Positions 45,159 through 53,451 of a stretch of 64,000 bases of DNA are shown here, piece after piece. The stretch spans positions 2,294,001-2,358,000 of the forward strand of contig OZ253663.1 in assembly GCA_965263215.1 (NCBI GenBank), written 5' to 3'. This stretch comes from UBA1672 sp965263215. GTDB taxonomy: Bacteria; Pseudomonadota; Alphaproteobacteria; Micavibrionales; Micavibrionaceae. The translations under genes were made by a program, and so were the position numbers. The first letter of the stretch is position 1. Each line of letters begins with the position of its first letter. The notes under the pieces were generated by a model. The model did not search any database. It was not told the DNA's origin and saw only the letters and a program-made list of their open reading frames with translations.

Positions 45159-45332
45159 ATGAATAACAAAAGTTTAATGACAATTATTATTGTTTTGTTA
45201 CTTGGTATTTTGACGATCATGCTGATTCAAATGAACGAGCAAACACCGGCAGAAAAGCTTGGTGACAGCATAACAGATACTGTCGATGAAATCGGTGATG
45301 AAATTAATTATCAAATAGAAAAACAGGAGTAA
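45159..45332 (+). CDS. Small single-span membrane protein of unknown function
   Basis: 57 residues: an N-terminal hydrophobic helix (LMTIIIVLLLGILTIMLIQM), then an acidic amphipathic tail (AEKLGDSITDTVDEIGDEIN) resembling the tails of entericidin-like peptides. A GTG 4 codons upstream is an alternative start. It lies 15 bases after the entericidin-like gene and 3 bases before a 23-codon gene; all three probably share the stress promoter. Confidence 0.75.
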   Translation: MNNKSLMTIIIVLLLGILTIMLIQMNEQTPAEKLGDSITDTVDEIGDEINYQIEKQE

Positions 45333-45335
45333 TCG

Positions 45336-45407
45336 ATGAAAGCCCTCTTAATGTGGCTGGTCGGCATTCCGATACCGGTCATAGTACTTATATACATATT
45401 TTTTTAA
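45336..45407 (+). CDS. 23-residue membrane peptide
   Basis: MKALLMWLVGIPIPVIVLIY plus IFF. An AGGAG ribosome site lies 7 bases before the ATG, and the stop is 6 bases before a terminator stem, so the ORF fits exactly into the end of the stress transcript. It is one hydrophobic span with an internal Gly-Ile-Pro-Ile-Pro kink. Similar tiny proteins occur in other proteobacterial stress clusters from memory, but I cannot name a family. The perfect Shine-Dalgarno and position support translation. Confidence 0.7.
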   Translation: MKALLMWLVGIPIPVIVLIYIFF

Positions 45408-45413
45408 GAATAG

Positions 45414-45436
45414 CGGCCCTTTGGGGGCCGTTTTTT
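45414..45436 (+). terminator. Rho-independent terminator of the entericidin unit
   Basis: Stem CGGCCC/GGGCCG with a short loop followed by TTTTTT. Confidence 0.88.
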
Positions 45437-45442
45437 CTTTTG

Positions 45443-45468
45443 GGAACTTTTTGATGCGCCTGTTCGTT
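45443..45468 (+). promoter_or_regulatory. EcfG-type promoter upstream of the mscS unit
   Basis: GGAAC, 17 bases, CGTT, 32 bases before the next start codon and just after the preceding terminator. Confidence 0.78.
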
Positions 45469-45500
45469 GGTGTCTACAGAAGGAATAAACAGGAGGCAAC

Positions 45501-45752
45501 ATGAATAATCAAATCGCAGATAAAATCGTCCAAGAGGCGATAAAAGACCCGAAAGAATTGTATAAAAGTCCCGCGGCTGTTTTGGATGATGAGCGCTTAA
45601 ATAAGGATCAAAAGCAGACAATACTTGAAAGCTGGGCATTAGATCAAAGGTCACTTCTAGTCGCAGAAAGTGAGAATATGACAGGCAGTAATGGTAAAGC
45701 TGCGGAGATTCTTCAAGATGTTCAAGACGCACAAGCGAAGCTTAAATCATGA
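45501..45752 (+). CDS. Small soluble stress-unit protein of unknown function
   Basis: 83 residues, helical and charged (IVQEAIKDPKELYKSPAAVL, LNKDQKQTILESWALDQRSL). No family named. An AGGAGG ribosome site is present and a perfect EcfG-type promoter lies directly upstream. Its stop overlaps the mscS start (ATGA), so the two are translationally coupled and presumably functionally related. Confidence 0.8.
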   Translation: MNNQIADKIVQEAIKDPKELYKSPAAVLDDERLNKDQKQTILESWALDQRSLLVAESENMTGSNGKAAEILQDVQDAQAKLKS

Positions 45753-47209
45753 GACATTTTTTACTGCCGCTCATTACATGTTTGAGCCTGATGATCTCCC
45801 CTGTATTTGCGCAGGGTGCGGATAATGCATCACAAAATCTGTCAGTTTCAGAGCAAAAAATTGAGACTTTGATCGACACTCTAGAAAATGAAGCAGATCG
45901 CAAAGATTTTATTGATAACCTAAAAACCCTGATAGAGGCACAAGATGAAGAAGAACAAAATACTATATCTGCGCCATCAATTACGGAAACACTTGGCATC
46001 GAGAAGCAAACACAAAGCGTCATCGAGGGCTACAGTGCATTTCTGGCATCACATAACCTTAATACTTCCACAGTCGGAAAAACCGGATTAACTATCGCGG
46101 CTTTTTTGGCGCTCTTTATTTTGGGTTTTATTACCAAGAAAATTACAATGGCTTTGCTTCAGAAGTTATTGGGTATCAAGCAAAAATACAGGCTAACGCA
46201 TAGTCGTTTTGCTGTTTACGTGCGTGCGATCAGGTACAGTGCGTACCTGATACTAACCTTATTGTGCTTCACAACAATCGGCCTGATTTGGAATGTTGCA
46301 GATTTCGGATTCCTTCAAAGTGATACTGTAACCTCGTTAGTCGGTAATGTCGTAAACGTTCTGACAATTGTTTTAATCACCGCCTTTTTATGGGAGGGCG
46401 TAAACGGAACTATTGAATACACCTTTAGAAAAAGTGGTACGCGTGACAGTGGCCGCGTCAAAACATTATTGCCGATCATGCGTAATGTACTGTTTATGTT
46501 ATTTATGGCCTTGTTTGGGTTAATGATGCTCTCAGAGCTAGGCATTAATATTATGCCATTATTGGCTGGTGCCGGTATATTTGGTGTAGCCATAGGTTTT
46601 GGTGCACAGAAAATGGTGAAGGATTTTCTTACCGGATTTACAATTATACTCGAAGATCTCATGCAGGTGGGTGATGTTGTGACATTGGCCGGACGTACAG
46701 GGTGGGTTGAGAAAATCACTATCCGTAAGGCGCAGCTGCGCGCTCTGGACGGTACTGTTTATACTGTGCCCTTCAGTGAAGTTGAAATCATAGAGAATCA
46801 AACTAAGGACTTTAGTTATTATTTGATGGATATCGGTATCGCATACAGGGAGAACCCTGATGATGTGATCGCATACCTGAAAGAAATTGATAAAGAGATG
46901 CGTGGTGATAATAATTTTGAGCGCAAAATTCTTGAACCTATTGAGATTTTAGGTGTCGATCATTTCGCCGATAGCGCGGTTGTTATTAAGGCGCGCATCA
47001 AAACCCGTCCCCTTAAACAATGGGAAGTGGGCCGCGAATTTAACCGGCGCATGAAACATAAGTTCGATGAGAAGAACGTTGAAATGCCGTTCCCGCATCA
47101 AACGATTTATTTTGGCGAAGACAAGAACGGTAAGGCACCGCCAGCTCCAATTAAAATAGAAGGAAAAGAACTTACAAACGATTCTTCTGAAGAGAAGGAT
47201 GCCGCTTAA
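45749..47209 (+). CDS. Mechanosensitive ion channel, MscS family
   Basis: 486 residues with a signal peptide (MRHFLLPLITCLSLMISPVF, cut near AQG), a periplasmic helical region (~25–95), about five transmembrane helices, and the MscS core: pore helix region LLAGAGIFGVAIGFGAQKMV, then the beta domain (LEDLMQVGDVVTLAGRTGWV, YTVPFSEVEIIENQTKDF) and the alpha/beta C-terminal domain. MscS channels open under membrane tension and protect against hypo-osmotic shock. It is coupled to a small gene behind an EcfG-type promoter, fitting a stress role. Confidence 0.93.
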   Translation: MRHFLLPLITCLSLMISPVFAQGADNASQNLSVSEQKIETLIDTLENEADRKDFIDNLKTLIEAQDEEEQNTISAPSITETLGIEKQTQSVIEGYSAFLASHNLNTSTVGKTGLTIAAFLALFILGFITKKITMALLQKLLGIKQKYRLTHSRFAVYVRAIRYSAYLILTLLCFTTIGLIWNVADFGFLQSDTVTSLVGNVVNVLTIVLITAFLWEGVNGTIEYTFRKSGTRDSGRVKTLLPIMRNVLFMLFMALFGLMMLSELGINIMPLLAGAGIFGVAIGFGAQKMVKDFLTGFTIILEDLMQVGDVVTLAGRTGWVEKITIRKAQLRALDGTVYTVPFSEVEIIENQTKDFSYYLMDIGIAYRENPDDVIAYLKEIDKEMRGDNNFERKILEPIEILGVDHFADSAVVIKARIKTRPLKQWEVGREFNRRMKHKFDEKNVEMPFPHQTIYFGEDKNGKAPPAPIKIEGKELTNDSSEEKDAA

Positions 47210-47273
47210 ATGAAAAACTTGGGAACCTTTCTCTTTTCTCATTTGTATGTAGATGTGAAGGAGTAAAAAAAAT

Positions 47274-48200
47274 ATGCCACAGAAACAAAGTTTTCATGTT
47301 TTAATCAATGACCAGTCAGGTGCTGTTCTAAAGTTAGGGAAGGACGTGATTGAACAAAAAATAGCAAGCAGCAATATAGAAATTGAGAGTTTGCACATTC
47401 TTCCGCCAGATCATTTCTTTCAACATTTAAAGCGCATGAATATAGTCAGACGCCCATTTTTAATCGGTGGTGGTGACGGTACAATCCGAAGCGCCGCTGA
47501 TATTGCCATGCAAAATGATTTAAAGCTTGGCATTCTACCGCTTGGAACTATGAATTTACTCGCCCTTGATCTGGGTATACCAAATGATATTGATGAAGCT
47601 TTGGCGCATTATGCAGATGAGACGCGCACCGAATATGTGGATGTCGGTGTTATTAACAATAAGACATTTTTATGCTGCGCGAGTATAGGCACAATCCCTC
47701 AAGCATCAGAATTTCGTGAAGAACACAGAGATAAAAGCGACGTTGTTATATTTCCGCGTTTGACAAATTATGTCATGAAACAAATGGATCGTATTGCGCA
47801 TCATAAACTCTATGTTGATATTGATGGCCGCGTGCAAAAGCTTATGACGGCCGCGCTTGTGATATCCAATAACCAGTTTAATAAAAACGCAGCCTTCGGC
47901 TATGAACAGATCAATAGAGCAAGCCTTCAGGACAGTAAGCTTGGCGTGTATTCTGTTGCACCCAAAACCATGTGGGACAAAATCAGAATTATGTTTCGCC
48001 TTGTCTGGGGAAAGTGGCAAAAAGACCCGAACATTCAATCATGGGAGGGGGAAAAGGTAAGCATTAAAACTGAGGGCAACACCCAAACGATCGCATTAGA
48101 CGGCGAAATAACAACAATGTCGACCCCGTTGAATTTTCGGATTAAGCCGTTGGCTTTAGGCTTGGTTGTGCCTAAAAAAATAACAATGGAGTGTGCATAA
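47274..48200 (+). CDS. Diacylglycerol/lipid kinase family protein (DAGKc)
   Basis: 308 residues. The DAGKc catalytic domain is evident: ATP-binding FLIGGGDGTIRSAADIAM, then LGILPLGTMNLLALDLGI, and DVGVINNKTFLCCASIG. The C-terminal beta domain (KVSIKTEGNTQTIALDGEIT) fits the YegS/DgkB group, which phosphorylates diacylglycerol or related lipids. A weak EcfG-like element (GGAAC at 47222, poor -10) lies upstream. exoD-like and phosphoesterase genes follow closely. Confidence 0.9.
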   Translation: MPQKQSFHVLINDQSGAVLKLGKDVIEQKIASSNIEIESLHILPPDHFFQHLKRMNIVRRPFLIGGGDGTIRSAADIAMQNDLKLGILPLGTMNLLALDLGIPNDIDEALAHYADETRTEYVDVGVINNKTFLCCASIGTIPQASEFREEHRDKSDVVIFPRLTNYVMKQMDRIAHHKLYVDIDGRVQKLMTAALVISNNQFNKNAAFGYEQINRASLQDSKLGVYSVAPKTMWDKIRIMFRLVWGKWQKDPNIQSWEGEKVSIKTEGNTQTIALDGEITTMSTPLNFRIKPLALGLVVPKKITMECA

Positions 48201-48201
48201 T

Positions 48202-48777
48202 ATGCCGCAATCAACATCTATGACAGATGCGCTCAATACGATTAAGGACGAAACGAACGGCGATGATATTACCGTTGGTGACATTACAAACGCTCTGCAG
48301 AACAGAGGGTTCGGGGCATTATTGATTGCGCCTGCGCTGATAACGATATTGCCGACCGGCATGATCCCGGGTATTCCTGCGATTTGTGGGTTTCTTATTT
48401 TTCTAATCGGTGTGCAAATTGTAATTGGAAAAGATAGGCCGTGGTTACCGCATAAGTTTAAACAGATATCATTTAGTCGTGACCGATATAATGAGGCGAT
48501 TGAGAAAGCAAAGCCTTACACACAGAAAATTGACGATTTTTTCCATCCACGTTTTGAATTTTTAACGCAAGATACAGCGCAGCGTGTGATCGCGCTTTTT
48601 TGTGTTTTTTTATCCATTGCAATGATCGTGATCGGGTTTATCCCCTTTGTACCAGCCTTGTTCGCCGCGGCCATATTACTGTTTGGTTTGGGGCTGAGTG
48701 TGCATGATGGTTTATTAACGGCCTTTGGTTTTGTTTTGGTCGGGACGAGCATCATTACACTCCCTTTTTTATTTTAA
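48202..48777 (+). CDS. ExoD family exopolysaccharide-synthesis-related membrane protein
   Basis: 191 residues from the ATG right after the lipid kinase stop (GGAG 10 bases upstream). The ExoD family pattern is clear: ITNALQNRGFGALLIAPALI, PTGMIPGIPAICGFLIFLIG, QIVIGKDRPWLPHKFKQISF, and C-terminal hydrophobic segments (VIALFCVFLSIAMIVIGFIP). ExoD was linked to exopolysaccharide production and alkali tolerance in rhizobia; its biochemical role is unknown. It forms a unit with its neighbours. Confidence 0.9.
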   Translation: MPQSTSMTDALNTIKDETNGDDITVGDITNALQNRGFGALLIAPALITILPTGMIPGIPAICGFLIFLIGVQIVIGKDRPWLPHKFKQISFSRDRYNEAIEKAKPYTQKIDDFFHPRFEFLTQDTAQRVIALFCVFLSIAMIVIGFIPFVPALFAAAILLFGLGLSVHDGLLTAFGFVLVGTSIITLPFLF

Positions 48778-48793
48778 AGGTAAGTATTCACGT

Positions 48794-49573
48794 ATGAAGA
48801 TTATTCATCTCTCAGACTTGCATTTTGGTACAGAAATTCCTGATGTCGCGCATACCCTTAAGACTTCTTTGCATAATTTGAAGCCAGACCTGATTGTGAT
48901 TAGTGGCGATTTCACACAAGTTGCCAGTGCAGAAGAATTCAAAGCCGCAAAAGACTTTATCGAGCAATTACCTGCGCCTGCATTTTGTGTGCCGGGTAAT
49001 CATGATGTGCCACCGTTTAATTTATATGCCCGCTTTTTCACGCCATATAAAAATTACAAACAATATATCAATGAAAATCTGTGTCCTGTTCTGGATACAG
49101 ATCATGCCGTCTTTGCAGGTATCAATTCTGCGCGCCGCGCTCTGCCGCATTGGAACTGGGCCAATGGCGCAGTATCAGAAGCTCAGCGCCAAGGTTTGCG
49201 CGCTGTTTTTTCGGGCATAGACAACAATAAGTGGCGGATTTGCATTTTGCATCATCCCATCCATAAAGTTGATGATATGCCCCTTGATGTCACGGTGTTC
49301 GGTAAGAAAGAAACATTGCAGCTTATGGATAATCTGAAAATTGATTTGGTTCTCACCGGTCATGTTCATCACGCATCGATTATGACGCGCGGCAGTGCCA
49401 ATGATCATCAGAGCGTCTACGTTAGCGCCTCTACGGCCCTATCTTCACGTAAGCGAACACAAGAAAACGGTTTTAACATCATTACACTCAATGAAGGTGA
49501 AATGACGGTTGAAAGCCATGTTTACCATGACGGTCAATTTACGTTGTCTCAATCGCACAAGCACCGCAAATAA
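48794..49573 (+). CDS. Calcineurin-like metallophosphoesterase
   Basis: 259 residues starting at MKIIHLSDLHFG, where the first metal-binding motif DxH is found. Others follow: GDFTQ (GD), VPGNHDVP (GNHD), LHHPIH and LTGHVHHA (GHxH). These are all the metal ligands of the calcineurin-like superfamily, close to the 3',5'-cAMP phosphodiesterase-like group (CpdA/Icc). The substrate is not determinable from sequence. It is the last gene of the lipid kinase–exoD unit. Confidence 0.93.
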   Translation: MKIIHLSDLHFGTEIPDVAHTLKTSLHNLKPDLIVISGDFTQVASAEEFKAAKDFIEQLPAPAFCVPGNHDVPPFNLYARFFTPYKNYKQYINENLCPVLDTDHAVFAGINSARRALPHWNWANGAVSEAQRQGLRAVFSGIDNNKWRICILHHPIHKVDDMPLDVTVFGKKETLQLMDNLKIDLVLTGHVHHASIMTRGSANDHQSVYVSASTALSSRKRTQENGFNIITLNEGEMTVESHVYHDGQFTLSQSHKHRK

Positions 49574-49604
49574 AAAAACACCGCACATGTGAAACATTGC
49601 GGTG
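49572..49604 (-). terminator. Terminator for the minus-strand PRC-barrel genes
   Basis: Stem CACCGCA/TGCGGTG followed by a T-run on the minus strand, 30 bases beyond the PRC-barrel gene; the stem may also stop the convergent plus-strand unit. Confidence 0.7.
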
Positions 49605-49633
49605 ATCTCATGACTTAAAAAAAATAGACGCCA

Positions 49634-50347
49634 TCATTTGTTCTTTAAGAATAGAGCTATAGCTTCGACCTGAACAGGCATTAGTTTTGCAAGAATGTCA
49701 CCATTATAGAAGCCGTCCGTATGTTCAAACATGACACCTTCAAAAGGTATGGTGAAGGTTTCGATACTATCATTTAGCTCTGGGGCGTAGAGCAAATCAA
49801 AGATAACGGTATCTATTGCACCATCTTTGTAAACGGCCTGCTTAATTCTTCCTCTATACTCTCCCGATTCATTCTCAATCATTGTTCCGGGGATATTCCG
49901 AAGACTTATAAAGCCTGCCAGCTCTTTTTCATGGCGATCTTGTGTACCATATTCCAAAAAAGCGGCCTTGGAGATGCTCAAGGTTGGTGGTTCTTGTTCT
50001 CCAAGAGCCTTTAGTTGCTCAACTTCTATCAAAACCAACGGCTTTTCGAGATCTCCGTCAATGTTAATCGAAACCCAACCAATCTTGCCCGTCTGCGGAT
50101 GCATATAAGCGTCGTATAAGGTTCCGACAACTTCGTTAGCACTAGAGAAAACGGCTTGTCCTAAAATATCTGTATTTATGTTCAAAGCGATCCTGTCGTT
50201 GTGTGCATCGGTATATTCATCATGATATTGGGTTGCATTTTTTTCTTCGTTGGGCACATCAAGCGAAAACGTCGTGCTCATCAACCAAATAAAACTTACG
50301 ATGGCGGTTAAGAAAATAATAACTGCTACTGTTCCTGGATATTTCAT
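49634..50347 (-). CDS. Membrane-anchored PRC-barrel-like protein
   Basis: 237 residues: a signal anchor (TVAVIIFLTAIVSFIWLMST), then two PRC-barrel-like units, LGQAVFSSANEVVGTLYDAY with GKIGWVSINIDG, and ISLRNIPGTMIENESGEYRG with DGAIDTVIFDLLY. PRC-barrels are small beta domains that bind RNA, proteins or photosystem components; periplasmic versions are common in stress clusters of alphaproteobacteria with unknown roles. It follows another PRC-barrel gene of the same architecture by 26 bases. Confidence 0.75.
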   Translation of the reverse strand: MKYPGTVAVIIFLTAIVSFIWLMSTTFSLDVPNEEKNATQYHDEYTDAHNDRIALNINTDILGQAVFSSANEVVGTLYDAYMHPQTGKIGWVSINIDGDLEKPLVLIEVEQLKALGEQEPPTLSISKAAFLEYGTQDRHEKELAGFISLRNIPGTMIENESGEYRGRIKQAVYKDGAIDTVIFDLLYAPELNDSIETFTIPFEGVMFEHTDGFYNGDILAKLMPVQVEAIALFLKNK

Positions 50348-50373
50348 ATTTTTTACCTTCTTTCAATTTTGGA

Positions 50374-51318
50374 TTATTTGTAAAGACTCTCAGCAAGCGC
50401 TTCGGTCTGTTCTTTATTCAATTTGATGTCATAGCCGTCCGGATTAACAACGATGTTAACGGCGTCAAATGGGATAGCAAATTTTTTGGATTGACCTGTT
50501 GGTGACAATGAAGGCTTGAGCGCGAAGTATATTTTTTGTGCTTCGGCGTTCTCGTAAATAATGGCATCGACTTCGCCGGCGACCTTACCTTGATAGTCAA
50601 GAATTTGACCAGCGCGTAAGTGACGTAGACTGACATAGGGGCTGTCTTCCAGACCTTCGTAAACGAATTCTTTTTTGTCTGCTACATCATTGTCGGTTAC
50701 GGAAAGTTTTACATCACCATCTGTGTCTTGCTTAAAAACTTTTTCAAACTTAAGTTTAACAACATCACGTTCATACGTCGCACCATCACCATCAATAATA
50801 ATCGCTTTGGCTTCGCCTGTTTCGGAATTAACAAGTATGTCATGGATTTTTCCGGCATCGTCGCCTTTGATGCCCACAACATCGCTTCCGACCACATCAT
50901 AAATTGAATGTCTGTAATTATCGTCGACATTGGCCAAAAGCTCAGCATTTCTGGACAAACGATTAAGTGCCTCTATGGTTTGTTCATTTTTATTTGCAGG
51001 AAAATTCAAAGAACTATTATCAATACCATCGGCTGTACCTGAAATGGCGTTTCTGAAAAATTCATAAATTGACCCTTTTCCAGTATCTTCAGGATAGGGA
51101 TTGTTTGTATATTGCGTTGAACCACCCTTTAATACTGGATCGCGCAATTCTGCTGATTTTTCAGGGGCACCAAGATACCAATAGAAAAAGGCACCGCATA
51201 ATCCCAAGACAATGATTATCCCCAAAATTGCATTGAATGACCGGCGTGCGAATGGTGCGTAGTGGTCGCTTTCCAGTACCGGTGATGTTGCAGGGTCTGT
51301 TGATGTGTTTCTGGGCAT
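50374..51318 (-). CDS. Membrane-anchored PRC-barrel protein
   Basis: 314 residues. A cytoplasmic N-terminus, a transmembrane helix (~30–48, ILGIIIVLGLCGAFFYWYLG), then PRC-barrel units: SDVVGIKGDDAGKIHDILVN with GEAKAIIIDGDG, and LRHLRAGQILDYQGKVAGEV with AEAKQ-type continuation EAQKIYFALKP. Similar in layout to the following gene and to the PRC-barrel protein at 51948, suggesting duplication. It probably resides on the periplasmic face of the inner membrane. Confidence 0.8.
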   Translation of the reverse strand: MPRNTSTDPATSPVLESDHYAPFARRSFNAILGIIIVLGLCGAFFYWYLGAPEKSAELRDPVLKGGSTQYTNNPYPEDTGKGSIYEFFRNAISGTADGIDNSSLNFPANKNEQTIEALNRLSRNAELLANVDDNYRHSIYDVVGSDVVGIKGDDAGKIHDILVNSETGEAKAIIIDGDGATYERDVVKLKFEKVFKQDTDGDVKLSVTDNDVADKKEFVYEGLEDSPYVSLRHLRAGQILDYQGKVAGEVDAIIYENAEAQKIYFALKPSLSPTGQSKKFAIPFDAVNIVVNPDGYDIKLNKEQTEALAESLYK

Positions 51319-51351
51319 AATGTCTTCTTTCTTAATTGAGTTGTTCTGGGG

Positions 51352-51528
51352 TTATCGTTTTGCAATAACGTAAACGGCGTGAATAACACCTGGGAAATAG
51401 CCCAGAAGTGTCAAAATAACGTTGATCCAGAATGTTTGATTAATTCCGGTTTCCATTGCCACACCGATGGGGGGCAAAAGTATCGAGAATAAAATTCTGA
51501 TAATGTCTCTTTCCTGTGTTGCTGCCAT
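51352..51528 (-). CDS. YqaE/Pmp3 family membrane protein
   Basis: 58 residues. The family pattern is plain: DIIRILFSILLPPIGVAMET, then FWINVILTLLGYFPGVIHAV and a basic end. Pmp3/YqaE proteins are two-span hydrophobic peptides that affect membrane potential and salt tolerance and are commonly stress-induced. AAGGAAAAGG precedes the ATG, and an EcfG-type promoter lies ~42 bases upstream. The gene is followed on the same strand by the two PRC-barrel genes. Confidence 0.93.
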   Translation of the reverse strand: MAATQERDIIRILFSILLPPIGVAMETGINQTFWINVILTLLGYFPGVIHAVYVIAKR

Positions 51529-51569
51529 GACCTTTTCCTTTCGTTAATTCATTGTTCGTTACTCCTACC

Positions 51570-51594
51570 TACGCCTCAGTATGAAAAAGGTTCC
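51570..51594 (-). promoter_or_regulatory. EcfG-type promoter upstream of the Pmp3-like gene
   Basis: On the minus strand GGAAC, 16 bases, CGTA: one mismatch to the general-stress consensus. Confidence 0.65.
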
Positions 51595-51605
51595 CTTCTG
51601 CACAT

Positions 51606-51637
51606 AAAAAACACCCCGCTGTAATATTGGCGGGGTG
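51606..51637 (-). terminator. Rho-independent terminator after the CsbD gene
   Basis: Stem CACCCCGC/GCGGGGTG with a 10-base loop and a T-run on the minus strand, 19 bases after the CsbD stop. Confidence 0.88.
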
Positions 51638-51656
51638 CTTGGGATTGTAACTTTTA

Positions 51657-51857
51657 TTAGGCTGCTTTTTGTTCAAAGTCAGACAACTGTTTTTCGGCTT
51701 CGTCGCGGGCAATGCCGTAGCGCTCTTGAATGACGCCTAACATTTTGTCGCGGTTACCTTCAATTTGGTCAAGCTCATCATCTGTGATCTTGCCCCATGT
51801 GTTTTTGACTTCACCTTTAAATTGTTTCCAATTACCTTCAAAAATATCGCTATTCAT
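51657..51857 (-). CDS. CsbD family stress protein
   Basis: 66 residues of the CsbD pattern: NWKQFKGEVKNTWGKITDDE at the N-terminus, then IQERYGIARDEAEKQLSDF. CsbD-like proteins are small, hydrophilic and among the most strongly induced general-stress proteins (sigma-B in Bacillus, EcfG or RpoS in proteobacteria); the molecular role is unknown. AAGGAAA lies before the ATG. I did not find a GGAAC element directly upstream, so it may rely on read-through from the PRC-barrel gene or on another promoter. Confidence 0.95.
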   Translation of the reverse strand: MNSDIFEGNWKQFKGEVKNTWGKITDDELDQIEGNRDKMLGVIQERYGIARDEAEKQLSDFEQKAA

Positions 51858-51894
51858 TTTGTTTTCCTTTCAGTTTCGTGGGGGAGTATTGAGG

Positions 51895-51940
51895 TGATGC
51901 GCAACTGTTGCGGGGTTTGAGCACAAGGCTGCGCATCACG
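51895..51940. repeat. 10-bp inverted repeat between CsbD and PRC-barrel genes
   Basis: GTGATGCGCA and TGCGCATCAC are perfect complements separated by 26 bases containing TTGCGGGGTTTGAG. There is no T-run, so it is not a typical terminator. It could be a processing or stability hairpin in the PRC–csbD transcript, or an operator. Confidence 0.6.
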
Positions 51941-51947
51941 GTTCAAT

Positions 51948-52856
51948 TTAGTTTTTCTTAGTGGCTGTGTTTTTAAACACTTCGAACTTCGCCGATTTTT
52001 CTACATTAAGCTGTAGATTGACCGCACCTTGATCATGAACAGGCGTCACATCGTTGTAATTTAGAACAACTTGCTGTCCGCCCATACCAAGGGTTTGACC
52101 GTAACCAATAATCAGGTTCTGAAGTTCACCATCAGCAATCAACGCATCATCAATCGTTGCTAATTCCTTGCTTTTAGGATCAACAATTTTTCCATCAAGC
52201 AGATCATTAATGCTGTAACCGTCGCTCGGTATTACTTTGATGTTCTTCCCAGCGTCTTCCCTGTCATATGAAAATGCAACGGCATCATCAATGGAGGATT
52301 CGGTTAAGGGGACGATTACATCACCATCGGCGCTGCGGTTTGTAATGATGTCATATTTAAATGCAACCATTTTACCAAGACCGGTAAAGTCACCATCACC
52401 AATAACGACCATTTCCACATCACCATCTTTATTGACGATTAAGTCTTTAACCTTACCGACGCGACTTTTATTGGCATCGTATATTGGTTGTCCGATGATA
52501 TTTGAAACTGGCATTTCAGGCATGACATTAAATGTAGATGTTGCCACGACTTCCTCGCCTTCCATCACGGCTGACTTGATGTCTTTATACGCGTCTTGCG
52601 TTGCTTTCTTAGCGTTTTGGTAGGCATCTTTAGTACCTTCCTTTACGTCAGACGCTGCCTCGGATACTGATTCCTTTGTGTTCTCCCAACCCTTTTTGAC
52701 ATCTTCCGTCGTAATGGTGGGTGTATCAGTTTGGTTTTGAGTGCGCTCAACTTGTGTAGTTGTGTTGGCCTCATTTTTCATTTGTTCGCCGGCATGTGCA
52801 TTTGCAGATATTGCGAGTGCTGTCATTGATACGGCGCTTAAAAGTAACTTTTTCAT
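51948..52856 (-). CDS. Exported PRC-barrel domain protein
   Basis: 302 residues from MKKLLLSAVSM, chosen over a longer frame because it gives a textbook signal peptide (cut after NAHA) and sits downstream of a perfect EcfG promoter. A coiled region with repeated Ala/Lys heptads follows (AASDVKEGTKDAYQNAKKAT), like LEA or YtxH-type stress segments. Then come two PRC-barrel units: NIIGQPIYDANKSRVGKVKD with GDVEMVVIGDGD, and YSINDLLDGKIVDPKSKELA. A periplasmic stress role is likely; biochemical function unknown. Confidence 0.85.
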   Translation of the reverse strand: MKKLLLSAVSMTALAISANAHAGEQMKNEANTTTQVERTQNQTDTPTITTEDVKKGWENTKESVSEAASDVKEGTKDAYQNAKKATQDAYKDIKSAVMEGEEVVATSTFNVMPEMPVSNIIGQPIYDANKSRVGKVKDLIVNKDGDVEMVVIGDGDFTGLGKMVAFKYDIITNRSADGDVIVPLTESSIDDAVAFSYDREDAGKNIKVIPSDGYSINDLLDGKIVDPKSKELATIDDALIADGELQNLIIGYGQTLGMGGQQVVLNYNDVTPVHDQGAVNLQLNVEKSAKFEVFKNTATKKN

Positions 52857-52893
52857 TTTAAATCTCCTTAGTTTTTTCGATTTATACAGTGAC

Positions 52894-52918
52894 AACGTGT
52901 GGCATCAGAAATTGTTCC
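52894..52918 (-). promoter_or_regulatory. EcfG-type promoter upstream of the exported PRC-barrel gene
   Basis: On the minus strand GGAAC, 16 bases, CGTT: a perfect consensus match 38 bases before the start codon. This also supports the shorter start of that gene. Confidence 0.82.
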
Positions 52919-52926
52919 AAAAAAAT

Positions 52927-52950
52927 AAAAAAGCCGGACATTTATCCGGC
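52927..52950 (-). terminator. Terminator after the 81-residue protein gene
   Basis: Stem GCCGGA/TCCGGC, 6-base loop, T-run on the minus strand. Confidence 0.8.
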
Positions 52951-53009
52951 TTAGTTAATGGCAGGGCTTTGGGTAAGAGGCCCTACCCGTACTTTATTGA
53001 ATTCGTAAT

Positions 53010-53255
53010 TTAATGAATTCTGATATCGATATAGTCAATATTCTCCGTCTGGCTTTCTGCTTTGGCTTTAATAATGTCTAAGTTTTCCAGTAAAGATAAA
53101 TATGTGGGCTCTGAAACAGGCTGTGCTTTGCTGCGGCGTTTCACGTCCAAGACAAGTGTGCCTTCGTTTTTTTCTGATGCGAAGTCTTTCTTAACATAAG
53201 CATCATGTACGATTGGGTTTTCAATGCCTTTTACTTTTTGTGGTGCGTACAACAT
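53010..53255 (-). CDS. Small protein of unknown function
   Basis: 81 residues, soluble, basic/acidic mixed: MLYAPQKVKGIENPIVHDAY at the start and LLENLDIIKAKAESQTENID near the end. No family recognised. AAGGAG lies upstream of the ATG, and a terminator follows, so it is a self-contained unit between two stress genes. No GGAAC promoter is seen before it. Confidence 0.7.
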   Translation of the reverse strand: MLYAPQKVKGIENPIVHDAYVKKDFASEKNEGTLVLDVKRRSKAQPVSEPTYLSLLENLDIIKAKAESQTENIDYIDIRIH

Positions 53256-53383
53256 AATTTATCTCCTTGATTAAATCGTTATCAGTTGATGGAATCAAAT
53301 TTAATCCTGTTTTGTAACAACCAAACGCCTCTTTTGTTTCCGTTTTGAAAAACTTTGTTTCGGTTTTGTAACAAAGAAAATTT

Positions 53384-53408
53384 GGAACTAAATTCTGCCT
53401 CTTTCGTT
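53384..53408 (+). promoter_or_regulatory. EcfG-type promoter upstream of the DUF2383 gene
   Basis: GGAAC, 16 bases, CGTT: perfect consensus, 43 bases before the start codon. Confidence 0.82.
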
Positions 53409-53451
53409 TGTGCTTGTGAATGCACTAATAACATAATGAAAGGACAGCTAT

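Noticed and set aside
47222..47246. EcfG-type promoter upstream of the lipid kinase gene
   Set aside because: GGAAC is present but the -10 region reads TTTGTA with poor spacing, well below the other matches, so it was not listed as a feature.
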